DNA of 64,000 nt, from the NCBI RefSeq assembly GCF_000741215.1, contig NZ_JGYX01000005.1, positions 124,001 to 188,000 of the forward strand. Direction: 5' to 3'. The position numbers and the translations under genes are program-made. The stretch comes from Bifidobacterium pullorum subsp. gallinarum. Its GTDB lineage: Bacteria; Actinomycetota; Actinomycetes; Actinomycetales; Bifidobacteriaceae. Positions 17,467 through 26,235 of this stretch are shown here, in pieces. Positions within the stretch are counted from its first letter, which is position 1. Each line of letters starts with the position of its first letter. The notes beneath the pieces were generated by a model. It had not been told where the DNA came from. It did not search any database and worked only from the letters and a program-made list of their open reading frames with translations.

Positions 17467-18714
17467 CTACGCGACCGGCAGCTCGATGGTGAACGTGGAC
17501 CCTTCGCCCTCGCGCGACCAGACGGAGATCGTACCGCCGCACTCCTGCACGCAGTGCTTGGTGATCGCCAATCCGAGGCCCGAACCGCCCGTTTCACGGG
17601 AGCGCGCCGGATCCACGCGGTAGAACCGTTCGAAGATACGGCCCAACGACTCCTTGGGGATGCCGATGCCCTGATCGACCACGCGGATACGCACACGATC
17701 GCCGACCACGCCGATGCCCACGCTCACGGTGGTGTGGGCCGGCGAATAATGGATGGCGTTCTCCACCAGGTTCTTGACGGCGGTGGTGAACGGTTCGCGA
17801 CCGACCCGCACCAGTACGTCGTCGTCAAGCGTCTCCGGCTCGCCCTCGGGCACCTCCACAGGAATCACGCGGCCGTTCAGCGAGAGCACGATGCCGATCT
17901 GCTTGGCGTCGGCCTGCACCTCGTTCGCGGCGATGGACTCGCGCGTCATCGCCACCACGGACATCGGCTTGGCATCGGACATCGCAGGCGCATCCTGTGC
18001 GCGCTGCAGCTCGATCAGCTTGTGCACCAGCTCGGCCAGCCGCTGCGATTCCTTGGTGATGCGGCCCGCGAAATACCGCACCGCATCCGGGTCGTCGGCC
18101 GCGTCGGTAATCGTCTCCGCCAGCAGCGAGATCGCGCCGGACGGGGTTTTCAACTCGTGGGACACATTCGTGATGAAATCGCGACGCATCGCCTCGAACC
18201 GCCGCTGCTCGCTCATATCGTGCAGGAAGATCGCGAACAGGTCATCGGCGATCGCGCCGATGCGCACCCGCAGATACAACATGTCGGTCGGCACCGCCTC
18301 CCCCGCGCGCACACCGCGGCCGTCCTGCCTGCGGTCGGGCCGGGACAGCGTCACCTTCAGCTCGCGCTCGCGCACCTGGCCGTCGGCCACCACCAGCGCC
18401 AGCACCTCGCCGATGTCCTCGGCGACCAGCCGCCCGTTGCGCACCAGGTTCAGCGGGTCCGCGCCCTTGCTGGCGTAGGCCACCGCGCCGGCGGAATCGG
18501 CCACGATCAGCGCGTACGGCATCACCTCCACGAACCGACGTTCGGTCGGCAGCACCGGCAGGTCCTCGCCGAACAGGCTGTGGTCGCCCTCCGCGGACCG
18601 GTGCCGGGACTCGGACTCGCCCGCCTCGCGGCCCCGGCCATACGCCACGGCCGCACCGATCGCCGCCGCGACCGCCACGGCCACCACCAGCACCACCACC
18701 TGCCAGATCTCCAT
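17467..18714 (-). CDS. senX3: Sensor histidine kinase, SenX3/PhoR type
   Basis: A 415-residue kinase with one N-terminal membrane helix (residues 5-26), a PAS-like region (about 55-170), the dimerisation/H-box ITNVSHELKTP with phospho-His186, an N-box LVENAIHYSP, and G-boxes DQGIGIPKE and GGSGLGLAITKH. The single membrane helix without an extracellular sensor loop fits SenX3/PhoR kinases that sense phosphate through the Pst transporter. ATG 18714 was chosen so that the protein starts with the helix; an in-frame extension upstream lacks support. It precedes regX3 by 106 bp. Confidence 0.92.
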   Translation of the reverse strand: MEIWQVVVLVVAVAVAAAIGAAVAYGRGREAGESESRHRSAEGDHSLFGEDLPVLPTERRFVEVMPYALIVADSAGAVAYASKGADPLNLVRNGRLVAEDIGEVLALVVADGQVRERELKVTLSRPDRRQDGRGVRAGEAVPTDMLYLRVRIGAIADDLFAIFLHDMSEQRRFEAMRRDFITNVSHELKTPSGAISLLAETITDAADDPDAVRYFAGRITKESQRLAELVHKLIELQRAQDAPAMSDAKPMSVVAMTRESIAANEVQADAKQIGIVLSLNGRVIPVEVPEGEPETLDDDVLVRVGREPFTTAVKNLVENAIHYSPAHTTVSVGIGVVGDRVRIRVVDQGIGIPKESLGRIFERFYRVDPARSRETGGSGLGLAITKHCVQECGGTISVWSREGEGSTFTIELPVA

Positions 18715-18866
18715 CGTCGACGCGCCTTTCCGAGGTCCACTACGTAGTTCCGGACACCACAGTAGCGGCACATGCGTTCGACCGCGAGCGCCGTACCGAC
18801 TGTCCACCGCCGGTTCTCCGAAAGTTCACCCAGCCGCGTCACGGCGCATGACGCGCGGGGATCCGC

Positions 18867-19574
18867 CTACAGGTGCCGCACGATGTTGACGGCCAGCCGG
18901 GCGGCGGTGTTCGCGTATTCGGTGATGTCGAAGGTGCGGAACTCCTCGTAGTCGGTGTCGGCGTTGTCGCTCAGCGCGCGGATGACCAGTGCGGGCACGC
19001 TGTTGCGGGCCGCCACATGGGCCACCGCGGTGCCCTCCATCTCCACCGCGTCGGCGCCGGTGGCCGCGATGACGGCTTCGACCTGCTCCGGGGTGTCCAC
19101 GAAGTAGTTGCCCGAGGCAATGGTGCCGGTGATATGGGTGATGCCCATCTCGTCCAGCGCCGCGTCGGCCGCTTCGAGCAGGCGCGGATCGGAGTGGAAC
19201 TCGGTGGCCTGATGATCCGGGGTGCCGGGTTTCCACTGGCCGACGAGCCGCATGTCGGTGTCCAGGTAGCGCAGCGTGCCGCCGAGGACGATGTCGTTGA
19301 CGTGCAGCGCCTTGTTGAGGTTGCCTGCGATGCCGGAGAAGATCACGGCGTCGGGATGGCACAGGTCGATGAGGTACTGCGTGGTGGCGGCCGCGTTGAC
19401 CAGTCCCATGCCGCCGACGGTGGCGGCGACCTCGATGGTTCCGCCGTCCGCGGCGGCCAGGGTGCCGCGGACCACGTCCAGGCTGGCTGCGGCGGTGTGG
19501 GTCACGGCGTCGAGCGAGGCGGCGATATGCGCCACCTCCTCGTCCATGGCACCGATGATGGCGATGGTGGTCAT
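18867..19574 (-). CDS. mtnN: 5'-methylthioadenosine/S-adenosylhomocysteine nucleosidase
   Basis: A 235-residue MTA/SAH nucleosidase that cleaves methylthioadenosine and S-adenosylhomocysteine to adenine and the thioribose sugars, removing inhibitors of methyltransferases. The start IAIIGAMDEEV carries the catalytic Glu region, FSGIAGNLNKAL is the phosphate/ribose region, AVEMEGTAVAHVA binds ribose and ALSDNADTD holds the catalytic Asp. The length is standard. It stands between the kinase gene and the DAHP synthases, with gaps over 100 bp on both sides. Confidence 0.93.
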   Translation of the reverse strand: MTTIAIIGAMDEEVAHIAASLDAVTHTAAASLDVVRGTLAAADGGTIEVAATVGGMGLVNAAATTQYLIDLCHPDAVIFSGIAGNLNKALHVNDIVLGGTLRYLDTDMRLVGQWKPGTPDHQATEFHSDPRLLEAADAALDEMGITHITGTIASGNYFVDTPEQVEAVIAATGADAVEMEGTAVAHVAARNSVPALVIRALSDNADTDYEEFRTFDITEYANTAARLAVNIVRHL

Positions 19575-19690
19575 GCTGGCTCCTGTTCTCGGTCGGTAGG
19601 GTTGCGTTGCGTTCAGCCTACACCGGCCGGCGGTCTCGCCACGGTCATTCCCATCGATGCAGCCCGCAGGCCTCGATGTGTCTGGCCCAC

Positions 19691-20881
19691 TCAGGACCGA
19701 CGGGCCGCGACCGCGCGGGCCAGGTCACGCAGCAGGGCTTCGGTGTCGGGCCAGGAGATGCAGCGGTCGGTGATCGACCGGCCGTAGACCAGCGTGTCCA
19801 GCGGGCCGGCCGGCTGGTTGCCGCCTTCGATGAAACTCTCCATCATCAGGCCGGCGATGCCCGGCTCCCCCGCCGCGATGCGGGCGGCCAGCTCACGCAC
19901 GACCTCGGTCTGCCGCACCTCGTCCTTGCCGGAATTGCCATGCGAACAGTCCACGACCAATCCGCAGACGGCGGCCGAGCCCTCCGGCATCTCGGCGCGC
20001 GCCTCGGCCATCGCCGCCGCAATCGAACCGGCGTCGTAATTCGGGCCGTGGCTTGACCCGCGCAGCACCACATGGCAATCGGGGTTGCCCAACGTTTCGA
20101 CCACACAGGCACGGCCCAGGTGGTCCACGCCGAAGAACCCATGCTGCTGGGCGGCGGCATAGCAGCCGTTGATCGCGGCCTTGACCGAACCGTCGGTGGC
20201 GTTCTTGAAACCGATCGGCATCGACAGGCCGCTGGCCAGCTGACGGTGGATCTGGCTTTCGGTGTTCCGCGCGCCGATCGCGCCCCAGCTGACGGCATCG
20301 GCGATGTACTGCGGGCTCGTGGGCTCCAGGAACTCGGTGGCGGCCGGCACCCCCTCGTCCAGTACGCCCAGCAGCACGCGGCGGGCCAGCAACAGTCCCT
20401 TGCGGATGTTGTGGCTGCCGTCGATGTCCGGATCGTTGATCAGGCCCTTCCAGCCGACCGTGGTGCGCGGCTTCTCGAAATACACGCGCATGACGATCAG
20501 CAGCTCGTCCTTAAGTTCGCCGTTCAGCGCGGACAGCCGGCGCGCATAATCGAGCGCGGCCCGCGGGTCATGAACCGAGCAGGGGCCGACGATCACCAGC
20601 AGACGGTCATCGCGGCCATGCAACACGTTGCGGATCGCGTCACGCGATTCGACCACCACGCGCTGCGCCGTTTCGGACAGCGGCATGTCGGCAAGCACCT
20701 GCGCCGGCGTGGGCAGCGGCTCGATCTCCACCACACGGCGGTTGACGATGCGGCTGACGCCGACCTGATCCTCCCAGCGGGGCACGTCGGTATCGACCAG
20801 CGGGTTGCCGCCCTGGCGGATGACCTTGCGAATCGCCTCAACATCCTCGGGACTGTTCAACGGCTGCGGTTCCGGCTGCAT
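19691..20881 (-). CDS. DAHP synthase, class I (copy 1)
   Basis: A 396-residue 3-deoxy-D-arabino-heptulosonate 7-phosphate synthase of the AroF/G/H type, condensing phosphoenolpyruvate with erythrose 4-phosphate in the first shikimate step. VIVGPCSVHDP, MRVYFEKPRTTVGWKGLINDP, GARNTESQ, MPIGFKNATDG, LRGSSHGPNYD and VDCSHGNSGKD cover the substrate- and metal-binding residues. ATG 20881 was chosen; the in-frame extension has no ribosome-binding site. It lies 41 bp downstream of a paralogue, most likely in one operon. Which aromatic amino acid inhibits each copy cannot be read from sequence. Confidence 0.95.
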   Translation of the reverse strand: MQPEPQPLNSPEDVEAIRKVIRQGGNPLVDTDVPRWEDQVGVSRIVNRRVVEIEPLPTPAQVLADMPLSETAQRVVVESRDAIRNVLHGRDDRLLVIVGPCSVHDPRAALDYARRLSALNGELKDELLIVMRVYFEKPRTTVGWKGLINDPDIDGSHNIRKGLLLARRVLLGVLDEGVPAATEFLEPTSPQYIADAVSWGAIGARNTESQIHRQLASGLSMPIGFKNATDGSVKAAINGCYAAAQQHGFFGVDHLGRACVVETLGNPDCHVVLRGSSHGPNYDAGSIAAAMAEARAEMPEGSAAVCGLVVDCSHGNSGKDEVRQTEVVRELAARIAAGEPGIAGLMMESFIEGGNQPAGPLDTLVYGRSITDRCISWPDTEALLRDLARAVAARRS

Positions 20882-20922
20882 GACTCCACGTTCCTCCTTG
20901 TGTCTGCACACAAGGATAGCAG

Positions 20923-22056
20923 TCAGCGCGCGGAACGACGGGTGGCGACGGCGCCGGCCAGGGTGTGCAGCAACTGTTCGGTGCGCTCCCACGGCACGCA
21001 GGCGTCGGTGATCGACTGGCCGTATACCAGCTGGTCCAACGGCGCCGGCTTCTGGTGGCCGCCCTTCAGGAAGCTCTCCATCATGACGCCGAGGATGCCC
21101 TGCTCGCCGCCGGCGATGCGTGCGGCGATCTCCTCGACCACCTCGGCCTCACGGTTCTCGTCCTTGCCGCAGTTGCCGTGCGCGGCGTCGATGACCAGAC
21201 CGTGCTCGCTCGGCCCGGACGCCTTGGACGCCTTCAGCGCCTCCAGGGCCGCGGCGACCGACTCCGGATCATAGTTCGGGCCGTGGGAGGAGCCGCGCAG
21301 CACCAGATGGCAGTCCGGGTTGCCCTTGGTTTCGGCGGAAATGACACGACCGTCCAGATTGATGGACAGGAAATGGTGTTCGAACGCGGACGTGTAGCAG
21401 GAGTCGGCCGCGGCCTTGATGGAGCCGTCGGTGGAGTTCTTGAAGCCGATCGGCATCGACAGGCCGCTGGCCAGTTCACGGTGGACCTGGCTCTCGGTGT
21501 TCCGCGCGCCGATCGCACCCCAGCAGATCAGGTCGCACAGATACTGCGGGGTGATCGGATCCAGCCATTCGATGGCGGTGGGCAGGCCCAGCGACAGCAC
21601 GTCGGTGAGCACCTTGCGCGCCAGCCACATGCCCTTGCGGATGTTGAACCGACCGTCCAGATCCGGATCGTTGATCAGCCCCTTCCACCCGATGGTGGTG
21701 CGCGGCTTCTCGAAATACGTGCGCATGACGATGACCAGACGGTCGTTGAGCTCGCGGTTCACGGCGGCGAGACGCTCGGCATACTCGCGGGCGGCCTTCG
21801 GATCGTGGATCGAGCAGGGGCCGACGATGACCAGCAGACGGTCGTCACGGCCGTGCAGCACGTCGCGGATCTCCTGCCGGGAGCGCAGCACCAGATCGCT
21901 CATCTCCTCGGTCAACGGCAGTTCGCGCAGGAACGCACGCGGCGCGGGAATCGGATCGAGCTGGCGGATGTTGACATCGACCGTCTCGGGAAAGACGGCG
22001 CGCTCATCCAAACGATGCTCGTCCTCGGAACTGTCCGGACCACGCAGACCCGCCAT
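20923..22056 (-). CDS. DAHP synthase, class I (copy 2)
   Basis: A 377-residue paralogue of the next gene, same reaction. All active-site motifs are intact: VIVGPCSIHDP, MRTYFEKPRTTIGWKGLIN, GARNTESQ, FKNSTDG, LRGSSHGPNYD and DAAHGNCGKDE. The two proteins align over their whole length with clear divergence, especially at the N-terminus where feedback inhibitors bind in this family. ATG 22056 has AGAGAGGTGAAGG upstream. It is promoter-proximal in the pair. Confidence 0.95.
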   Translation of the reverse strand: MAGLRGPDSSEDEHRLDERAVFPETVDVNIRQLDPIPAPRAFLRELPLTEEMSDLVLRSRQEIRDVLHGRDDRLLVIVGPCSIHDPKAAREYAERLAAVNRELNDRLVIVMRTYFEKPRTTIGWKGLINDPDLDGRFNIRKGMWLARKVLTDVLSLGLPTAIEWLDPITPQYLCDLICWGAIGARNTESQVHRELASGLSMPIGFKNSTDGSIKAAADSCYTSAFEHHFLSINLDGRVISAETKGNPDCHLVLRGSSHGPNYDPESVAAALEALKASKASGPSEHGLVIDAAHGNCGKDENREAEVVEEIAARIAGGEQGILGVMMESFLKGGHQKPAPLDQLVYGQSITDACVPWERTEQLLHTLAGAVATRRSAR

Positions 22057-22144
22057 CCTTCACCTCTCTTCATCTTGACGATGCGGTGCACCGCCCACGG
22101 TCGTACTGAACACCCCACCATAATAGATAGGACCGGCATATGAA

Positions 22145-22180
22145 AACCCGCCGACTGCATCGTGGGATGCAACCGGCGGG
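22145..22180 (-). terminator. Terminator between pepC and the DAHP synthase genes
   Basis: ACCCGCCG and CGGCGGGT form an outer stem, TGCATC and GATGCA an inner stem, separated by an AC/AC internal mismatch. On the minus strand the structure is followed by TTTTCAT, as in a rho-independent terminator, and lies upstream of the aro start. It probably ends the pepC transcript. Confidence 0.7.
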
Positions 22181-22199
22181 TCGATACGGCTCGGGCGGG

Positions 22200-22236
22200 C
22201 TCGAGGAAGAGCCCACCGGGCTCTTCCTTATGCGAG
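22200..22236 (-). repeat. Duplicated hairpin, copy 1
   Basis: GGAAGAGCCC-ACC-GGGCTCTTCC followed by TTATGCGAG, with CTCG at the left end. It repeats the segment at 22319-22353 almost exactly, including the TTATGCGAG that in the other copy encodes the last residues and stop of pepC. Confidence 0.75.
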
Positions 22237-22309
22237 CGGCCTCCGGCCCCTGCAATTACGGATCGGCCTACGGCCGGGCTCAATCCGACCTTCGCCGCTG
22301 CCGCGGCTC

Positions 22310-22359
22310 AGGCGCACTCGCGGAAGAGCCCACCGGGCTCTTCCTTATGCGAGTGCGCC
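22310..22359 (-). repeat. Duplicated hairpin, copy 2, overlapping the pepC stop
   Basis: The core GGAAGAGCCC-ACC-GGGCTCTTCC lies directly after the pepC stop. The stem continues outward: GGCGCACTCGC (22310-22320) pairs with GCGAGTGCGCC inside the coding end of pepC, with TTAT as a bulge holding the stop codon. Confidence 0.75.
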
Positions 22360-23679
22360 CATCGGATCCCAGGCGGGCAGGGAGATGGCGGGCTCCTCGA
22401 GGGCCTTCCGGTACTCCTCGGGCAGCATGCTCTTGGGCACGGCCACCTCGTACACGAACTCGGTGAACCAGTCGTCGCTCATCGTGAAGTAGCCCTTGTC
22501 AGCGATCTTGTCGCCCCAGGAGTTCTCCACGCGCCAGCGGCGGGTGGTGGTGCCGTCCTCGTCCACGTCCACGCCGACGAAGGCCATCGCGTGGTTCATC
22601 GCGGAATCGCCGAAGCGCACGCGCTGCTCCTTGTCCAGGTCGAAGTCGAAGCCGTAGACGCGGCCGTACTCGAACAGGTCGGCAGCCCAGGCGCCGGATT
22701 CACGGTCCATCATCGGATGGCAGTCGGCGCCGAACCACACCGGGATGCCCTGTTCGGACAGGATGCGGCGCACGCAGTCCTTCATGAACCGGTTCGGCAC
22801 GTTGAGGTACTCGGTCGGGTCGCCACCCGCCACATTGCCCAGGTGCTCGATGGCGATCTTCTTGCCCTTGGGGTGCTCGGCGCGCGGGTCGTCGACCAGG
22901 CACACGTAATCCTCCAGGCCGGCGTCCACGTACTTGTTCCAGAACTCGACCGGCGTGATCTCGCCGTCGCGGTGGAACTCACCCTTCTCGTCGGTCCACT
23001 CCCAGTCGAAGCTCTTCGGCGGCTCGCCCAGGTGGATCGTCAGGATGCGGTGGCCGGCTGCCACGCCCTCGGCCACGATCTCGTCGATCTTCGACGGATC
23101 GGCGAACATGCGCGCCACCTCGGTGTGCAGCATCGAGCGCAGCTGGGTGTTCATCGGACCGGTGTTCTTGGAGGACTCGGTCTCCGGGAACAGGTCCTTG
23201 GGCACGGCGCCGTACTTCTTGTAGACGTTCATAGCCATCGTCCACTGGCCGCCGTCGCCCATCACGTCGGCGAGCAGATGCTGCACCAGACGGGAGTCGG
23301 CGGGCTCGCCGGCCTCGACCAGCGCGGCCATGTCCTTGAGGAAGTAGTTGATGCGCTCGAGCTTGTCGAAGTACATCGCGTAGTTCTGCGAGAACTCGAA
23401 CTCCTTGAGGCCCATGTTCTTCTTGGCGACGAAACGGGCCACGTTCAGGGAGCTGAACAGCCAGCAGCGGCCGGAACGATCCTGATGGGTCACCGTGCCG
23501 TTGTCCACGGTCACGGAGAATCGGCGCTGCAGCAGACGGGCGCGGTCATAGTTGCGGGCCACCTTGTCGATGCCCGCGGCGGTGACGGCGTTCATCGCCA
23601 GTCGGTTCGCGGCGTTGGATTCGAAATCGGCGCACAGCGTGCCGAGGGTCTCGGCGCTCAGCGGCGTGAGTTCAGCCAT
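22345..23679 (-). CDS. pepC: Aminopeptidase C (bleomycin hydrolase family)
   Basis: A 444-residue cysteine aminopeptidase of family C1B, a cytoplasmic hexameric peptidase that trims peptides after uptake. The catalytic Cys72 lies in DRSGRCWLFSSLN, the His near residue 363 in AMNHAMAFVGV and the Asn near 385 in VENSWGD. The end PMGALA is short; in this family the C-terminal residue reaches the active site. ATG 23679 follows AGAAAGGAACG and starts at MAELTPLS. A duplicated hairpin overlaps the stop codon. Confidence 0.96.
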   Translation of the reverse strand: MAELTPLSAETLGTLCADFESNAANRLAMNAVTAAGIDKVARNYDRARLLQRRFSVTVDNGTVTHQDRSGRCWLFSSLNVARFVAKKNMGLKEFEFSQNYAMYFDKLERINYFLKDMAALVEAGEPADSRLVQHLLADVMGDGGQWTMAMNVYKKYGAVPKDLFPETESSKNTGPMNTQLRSMLHTEVARMFADPSKIDEIVAEGVAAGHRILTIHLGEPPKSFDWEWTDEKGEFHRDGEITPVEFWNKYVDAGLEDYVCLVDDPRAEHPKGKKIAIEHLGNVAGGDPTEYLNVPNRFMKDCVRRILSEQGIPVWFGADCHPMMDRESGAWAADLFEYGRVYGFDFDLDKEQRVRFGDSAMNHAMAFVGVDVDEDGTTTRRWRVENSWGDKIADKGYFTMSDDWFTEFVYEVAVPKSMLPEEYRKALEEPAISLPAWDPMGALA

Positions 23680-23735
23680 ATCGTTCCTTTCTTCAATCCG
23701 AGGCTCCGTGCGCGGCAGGCCGGCCGGAGCATGAT

Positions 23736-23773
23736 TTCGCGGCACCCGCTTTCAGGAAGCGTGGCGCCGCGAA
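23736..23773 (-). terminator. Hairpin between the coiled-coil gene and pepC
   Basis: TTCGCGGC and GCCGCGAA enclose a second stem CGCTT / AAGCG. It lies about 50 bp beyond the stop of the coiled-coil gene, without a strong T-tract. Confidence 0.5.
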
Positions 23774-23820
23774 GCAACAGTCGTTACGAGTCTATCCTCA
23801 CTGGTCGAAAACGGTGGGGG

Positions 23821-25413
23821 TCATTCCCCGGAGGGCTGATCCTCCGAGTCCGTGCCGCCATCACCCACCGGGATGCCCACGGTCGGCATATCGTCCTCGT
23901 CCGCATCCCCGGAGCGTTCCTCGTTCCGCACGGCCGGCATCACCACGGTGCCGTCGTCCGGTTCGGGTGCATCGGAGTCCGAAGAGACCGAAGATACCGA
24001 CGTGATGGCGACGGTATCGTCCGGTTCGCCGGCAACGGCTTCCAGGACCGACGTGGCGGAGTCCTGGTCGATGGGGTGGGGGCCCTCGTCGATGGCGTCG
24101 GACGCCGTCTCACCGCGTGCGGGAAGGTCGGCGACGGCGTTGACCACCGGCACATCCGGCGCTTCGGCCTTGCCGTCGAAGCCGCTGAACGCGTTGGAGA
24201 ACAGCGCGCGCAGCTCGCTGACCCGCTGGGCGATGGTGGACTCCTGCGCCTGCATCTCGACGATGCGCGCCTGCATGCCGTCCAGTTCGGCCTGTGCGGC
24301 GCGGCGGCGCTCCTCGACCTGTCCGTCGGCCTCCTCGTTCGCCTTGCGCAGGATCTCGGTGGCCTGTCCATCGGCCTCCTCACGGCGGGAGGCCGCATAC
24401 GCATCGGCCTCCTCGCGCACGGACCGCGCCTGGTCGATCAGCTCATCGGTTTCCCGCTTGGTCTGCTCACGACGCTCCTCAAGATGGGCCAGCAGCTCGT
24501 TGACCTTGGTGGTGGCCTCCTCCTGCTGGTTGGCGATGTCGGCGCGGATCTGCTCCACCTCGGCAGTGACCTGGCTCATGGTCTGGGTGCGGTGCACCTC
24601 GGCCTCGTCCTTGATCTCCTGCGCCTTGGCCTTGGCCGCGTCCACGATCTCCGCGGCCTGGCGCTGCGCGTCCGAGATCAGCTTGGACACCTGCTCGCGC
24701 ACGTCGGCCAGTTTCTTGTTCGCATCGGCGAGCGCCGCCTCGATCTGGTCGTTGTTCTCGCTCTTCAGCCGCGAGATCTCCTCATTGGCCGTCTTGCGCA
24801 GGTCGGCGATCTGCTGGGTGGCCTCGGTGCGCAGGTCGGCGATCTCGCGTTCCTGCGTGGCGCGTTCCGAAGCCAGGCGCTTCAGATGTTCCTCGCGCGA
24901 GTTCGTCAGTTCCATGTCGATCGCCTGGCGCTGCTCGCCCACGGCCTTCGCCGTTTCGGCGCGCAGCTGGGCGGCGTCCTCCTGAGCCGAAGCCGTCAGG
25001 CTCTCCGCCTCATGCCGCGCGTTGGTCAGCAGCGTGTCGGCCTTGGCGTTGGCCTCGCCCAGCACACGCTTGGCGTCGAGCTTGGCGTTGTTGACCAGGG
25101 TCTCCGCCTGCTCCTGCGCAGCGGCCTTGGTGGCCGCGGCCTCACGCTTAGCGCGTTCCAGCAGGTCGGTGCTGGTGCGTTCCGCCGAAGCGAGCATCTG
25201 CTGCGCGTTGGCGCCCAGCGAGGCGTAGCTCGTCCCCTGCCCGGCGGCCTTGCTGCGTTCCTCCTGCAACTTGGCCTGCAACTGCAGAATCGTCTTGTCG
25301 CTCGCCTCGACCTGCTGACGCAGCCGGACGATGGTCTGCTGGGTCGACCGGATTGCCTCGTCGACGCTGTCCTTGTCATATCCGCGTAACACGATCGGGA
25401 ATCGTTCCGCCAT
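23821..25413 (-). CDS. DivIVA-like coiled-coil protein
   Basis: A 530-residue protein. Residues 1-25 (RFPIVLRGYDKDSVDEAI) match the start of DivIVA-domain proteins, which bind curved membrane at poles and septa and organise actinobacterial wall growth. Residues 25-410 are an almost unbroken Ala/Glu/Arg/Gln-rich coiled coil; the last 120 residues are acidic and Ser/Asp/Pro-rich, probably disordered. It is longer than a classical Wag31 and may be a paralogue with a cytoskeletal role. ATG 25413 follows GAAAGGAAACGGTG; the open frame continues upstream into the pcp gene only by chance. Confidence 0.8.
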   Translation of the reverse strand: MAERFPIVLRGYDKDSVDEAIRSTQQTIVRLRQQVEASDKTILQLQAKLQEERSKAAGQGTSYASLGANAQQMLASAERTSTDLLERAKREAAATKAAAQEQAETLVNNAKLDAKRVLGEANAKADTLLTNARHEAESLTASAQEDAAQLRAETAKAVGEQRQAIDMELTNSREEHLKRLASERATQEREIADLRTEATQQIADLRKTANEEISRLKSENNDQIEAALADANKKLADVREQVSKLISDAQRQAAEIVDAAKAKAQEIKDEAEVHRTQTMSQVTAEVEQIRADIANQQEEATTKVNELLAHLEERREQTKRETDELIDQARSVREEADAYAASRREEADGQATEILRKANEEADGQVEERRRAAQAELDGMQARIVEMQAQESTIAQRVSELRALFSNAFSGFDGKAEAPDVPVVNAVADLPARGETASDAIDEGPHPIDQDSATSVLEAVAGEPDDTVAITSVSSVSSDSDAPEPDDGTVVMPAVRNEERSGDADEDDMPTVGIPVGDGGTDSEDQPSGE

Positions 25414-25553
25414 CACCGTTTCCTTTCGGCACCATCCCGTCCCACCCTTCGAACGGGTTCCGCTGTGTACTCTAGCCGACGGCGCGGGCGCGCGCCCCGG
25501 CATCGTCCACATTCTCACAGGGCGCTCAAGAAAACCTTCGGGCGCGTCCCCGG

Positions 25554-26225
25554 TCAGTCCAGCAGAATCTCTTCGGACGACGGTCGCAGGTGATACCGGA
25601 TCGCCTCCCGCACCACGGCACGGCAGGCGGCGATCTGCCGGTCCAGCGGCAGACCCTGCGGCGAGTGGGCGGATTCGACGACCTTGGGGAAGCTGACGAA
25701 TCCGGAGAGCACGCGCTCCTGCGAGGCGTTCCAGTGCATCAGCCGGTAGAACAGCGAGTTGCACACGTAGGTGCCCGCGTCCGAGCTCAGTGTGGCGGGG
25801 ATGTCCTCGACGGTGAAATCCCGCAGGATCGAGCGCAGCGGCAGTCGTGTCCAGTAGGCGGCCGGGCCTTCGGGGTCGATCGGCGTGCGGCGTGGCGCGG
25901 CGTCCTCGGGGTTGGCGGCGTCCATGAGGTTCGTGGCGCACCGTTCCAGCGCGATGCCGCGTGCGGAACGCTTGAGGCCGGTGGCGATGACGATGTCCGG
26001 CCGGACCGCGTCGAGCATCCGTTTGAGCTCCGGCCATGAGTCGGTGAAGCTGATCGGCAGACTGACCGTGTGGATGGTCACCGACACGTCGGACAGCGGG
26101 TTGTCGATGTCGGTGGAGATCCCGAGCCCCTGTTCGGCCAGCGCCCGGGGCACCTCGAATGACGGGTTGACATCGATGCCGTCGTACCGGTCGAAGCCGG
26201 AGATCACCACGCTGAACTGCTGCAT
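25554..26225 (-). CDS. Pyroglutamyl-peptidase I family protein, catalytic His apparently missing
   Basis: A 223-residue member of peptidase family C15, whose enzymes remove N-terminal pyroglutamate. Family features are VVISGFDRYDGIDVNPS, catalytic-type E94 in GIALERCATNL and C155 in AGTYVCNSLFYR. The region that normally reads FIHVP with the catalytic His here reads SGFVSFPKV, with Ser178 at that position; the nearest His is H187. Activity is therefore doubtful. ispD ends 10 bp upstream, so the two are co-transcribed. Confidence 0.82.
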   Translation of the reverse strand: MQQFSVVISGFDRYDGIDVNPSFEVPRALAEQGLGISTDIDNPLSDVSVTIHTVSLPISFTDSWPELKRMLDAVRPDIVIATGLKRSARGIALERCATNLMDAANPEDAAPRRTPIDPEGPAAYWTRLPLRSILRDFTVEDIPATLSSDAGTYVCNSLFYRLMHWNASQERVLSGFVSFPKVVESAHSPQGLPLDRQIAACRAVVREAIRYHLRPSSEEILLD

Positions 26226-26235
26226 AGCGTCCAGT

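Noticed and set aside
22145..22180. Aromatic amino acid attenuator or T-box before the DAHP synthases
   Set aside because: No leader peptide rich in Trp, Phe or Tyr and no T-box sequence were found; the hairpin with TTTT fits a simple terminator of pepC.
22162..25389. Plus-strand frame with repeated RKSPPGSSL peptides
   Set aside because: The peptide repeat only reflects the duplicated hairpin DNA; the rest is antisense to pepC and the coiled-coil gene.
23821..26037. A single 738-residue protein joining the coiled-coil gene to upstream sequence
   Set aside because: The upstream part is out of frame with pcp and has shadow composition; a good ribosome-binding site precedes the internal ATG at 25413.
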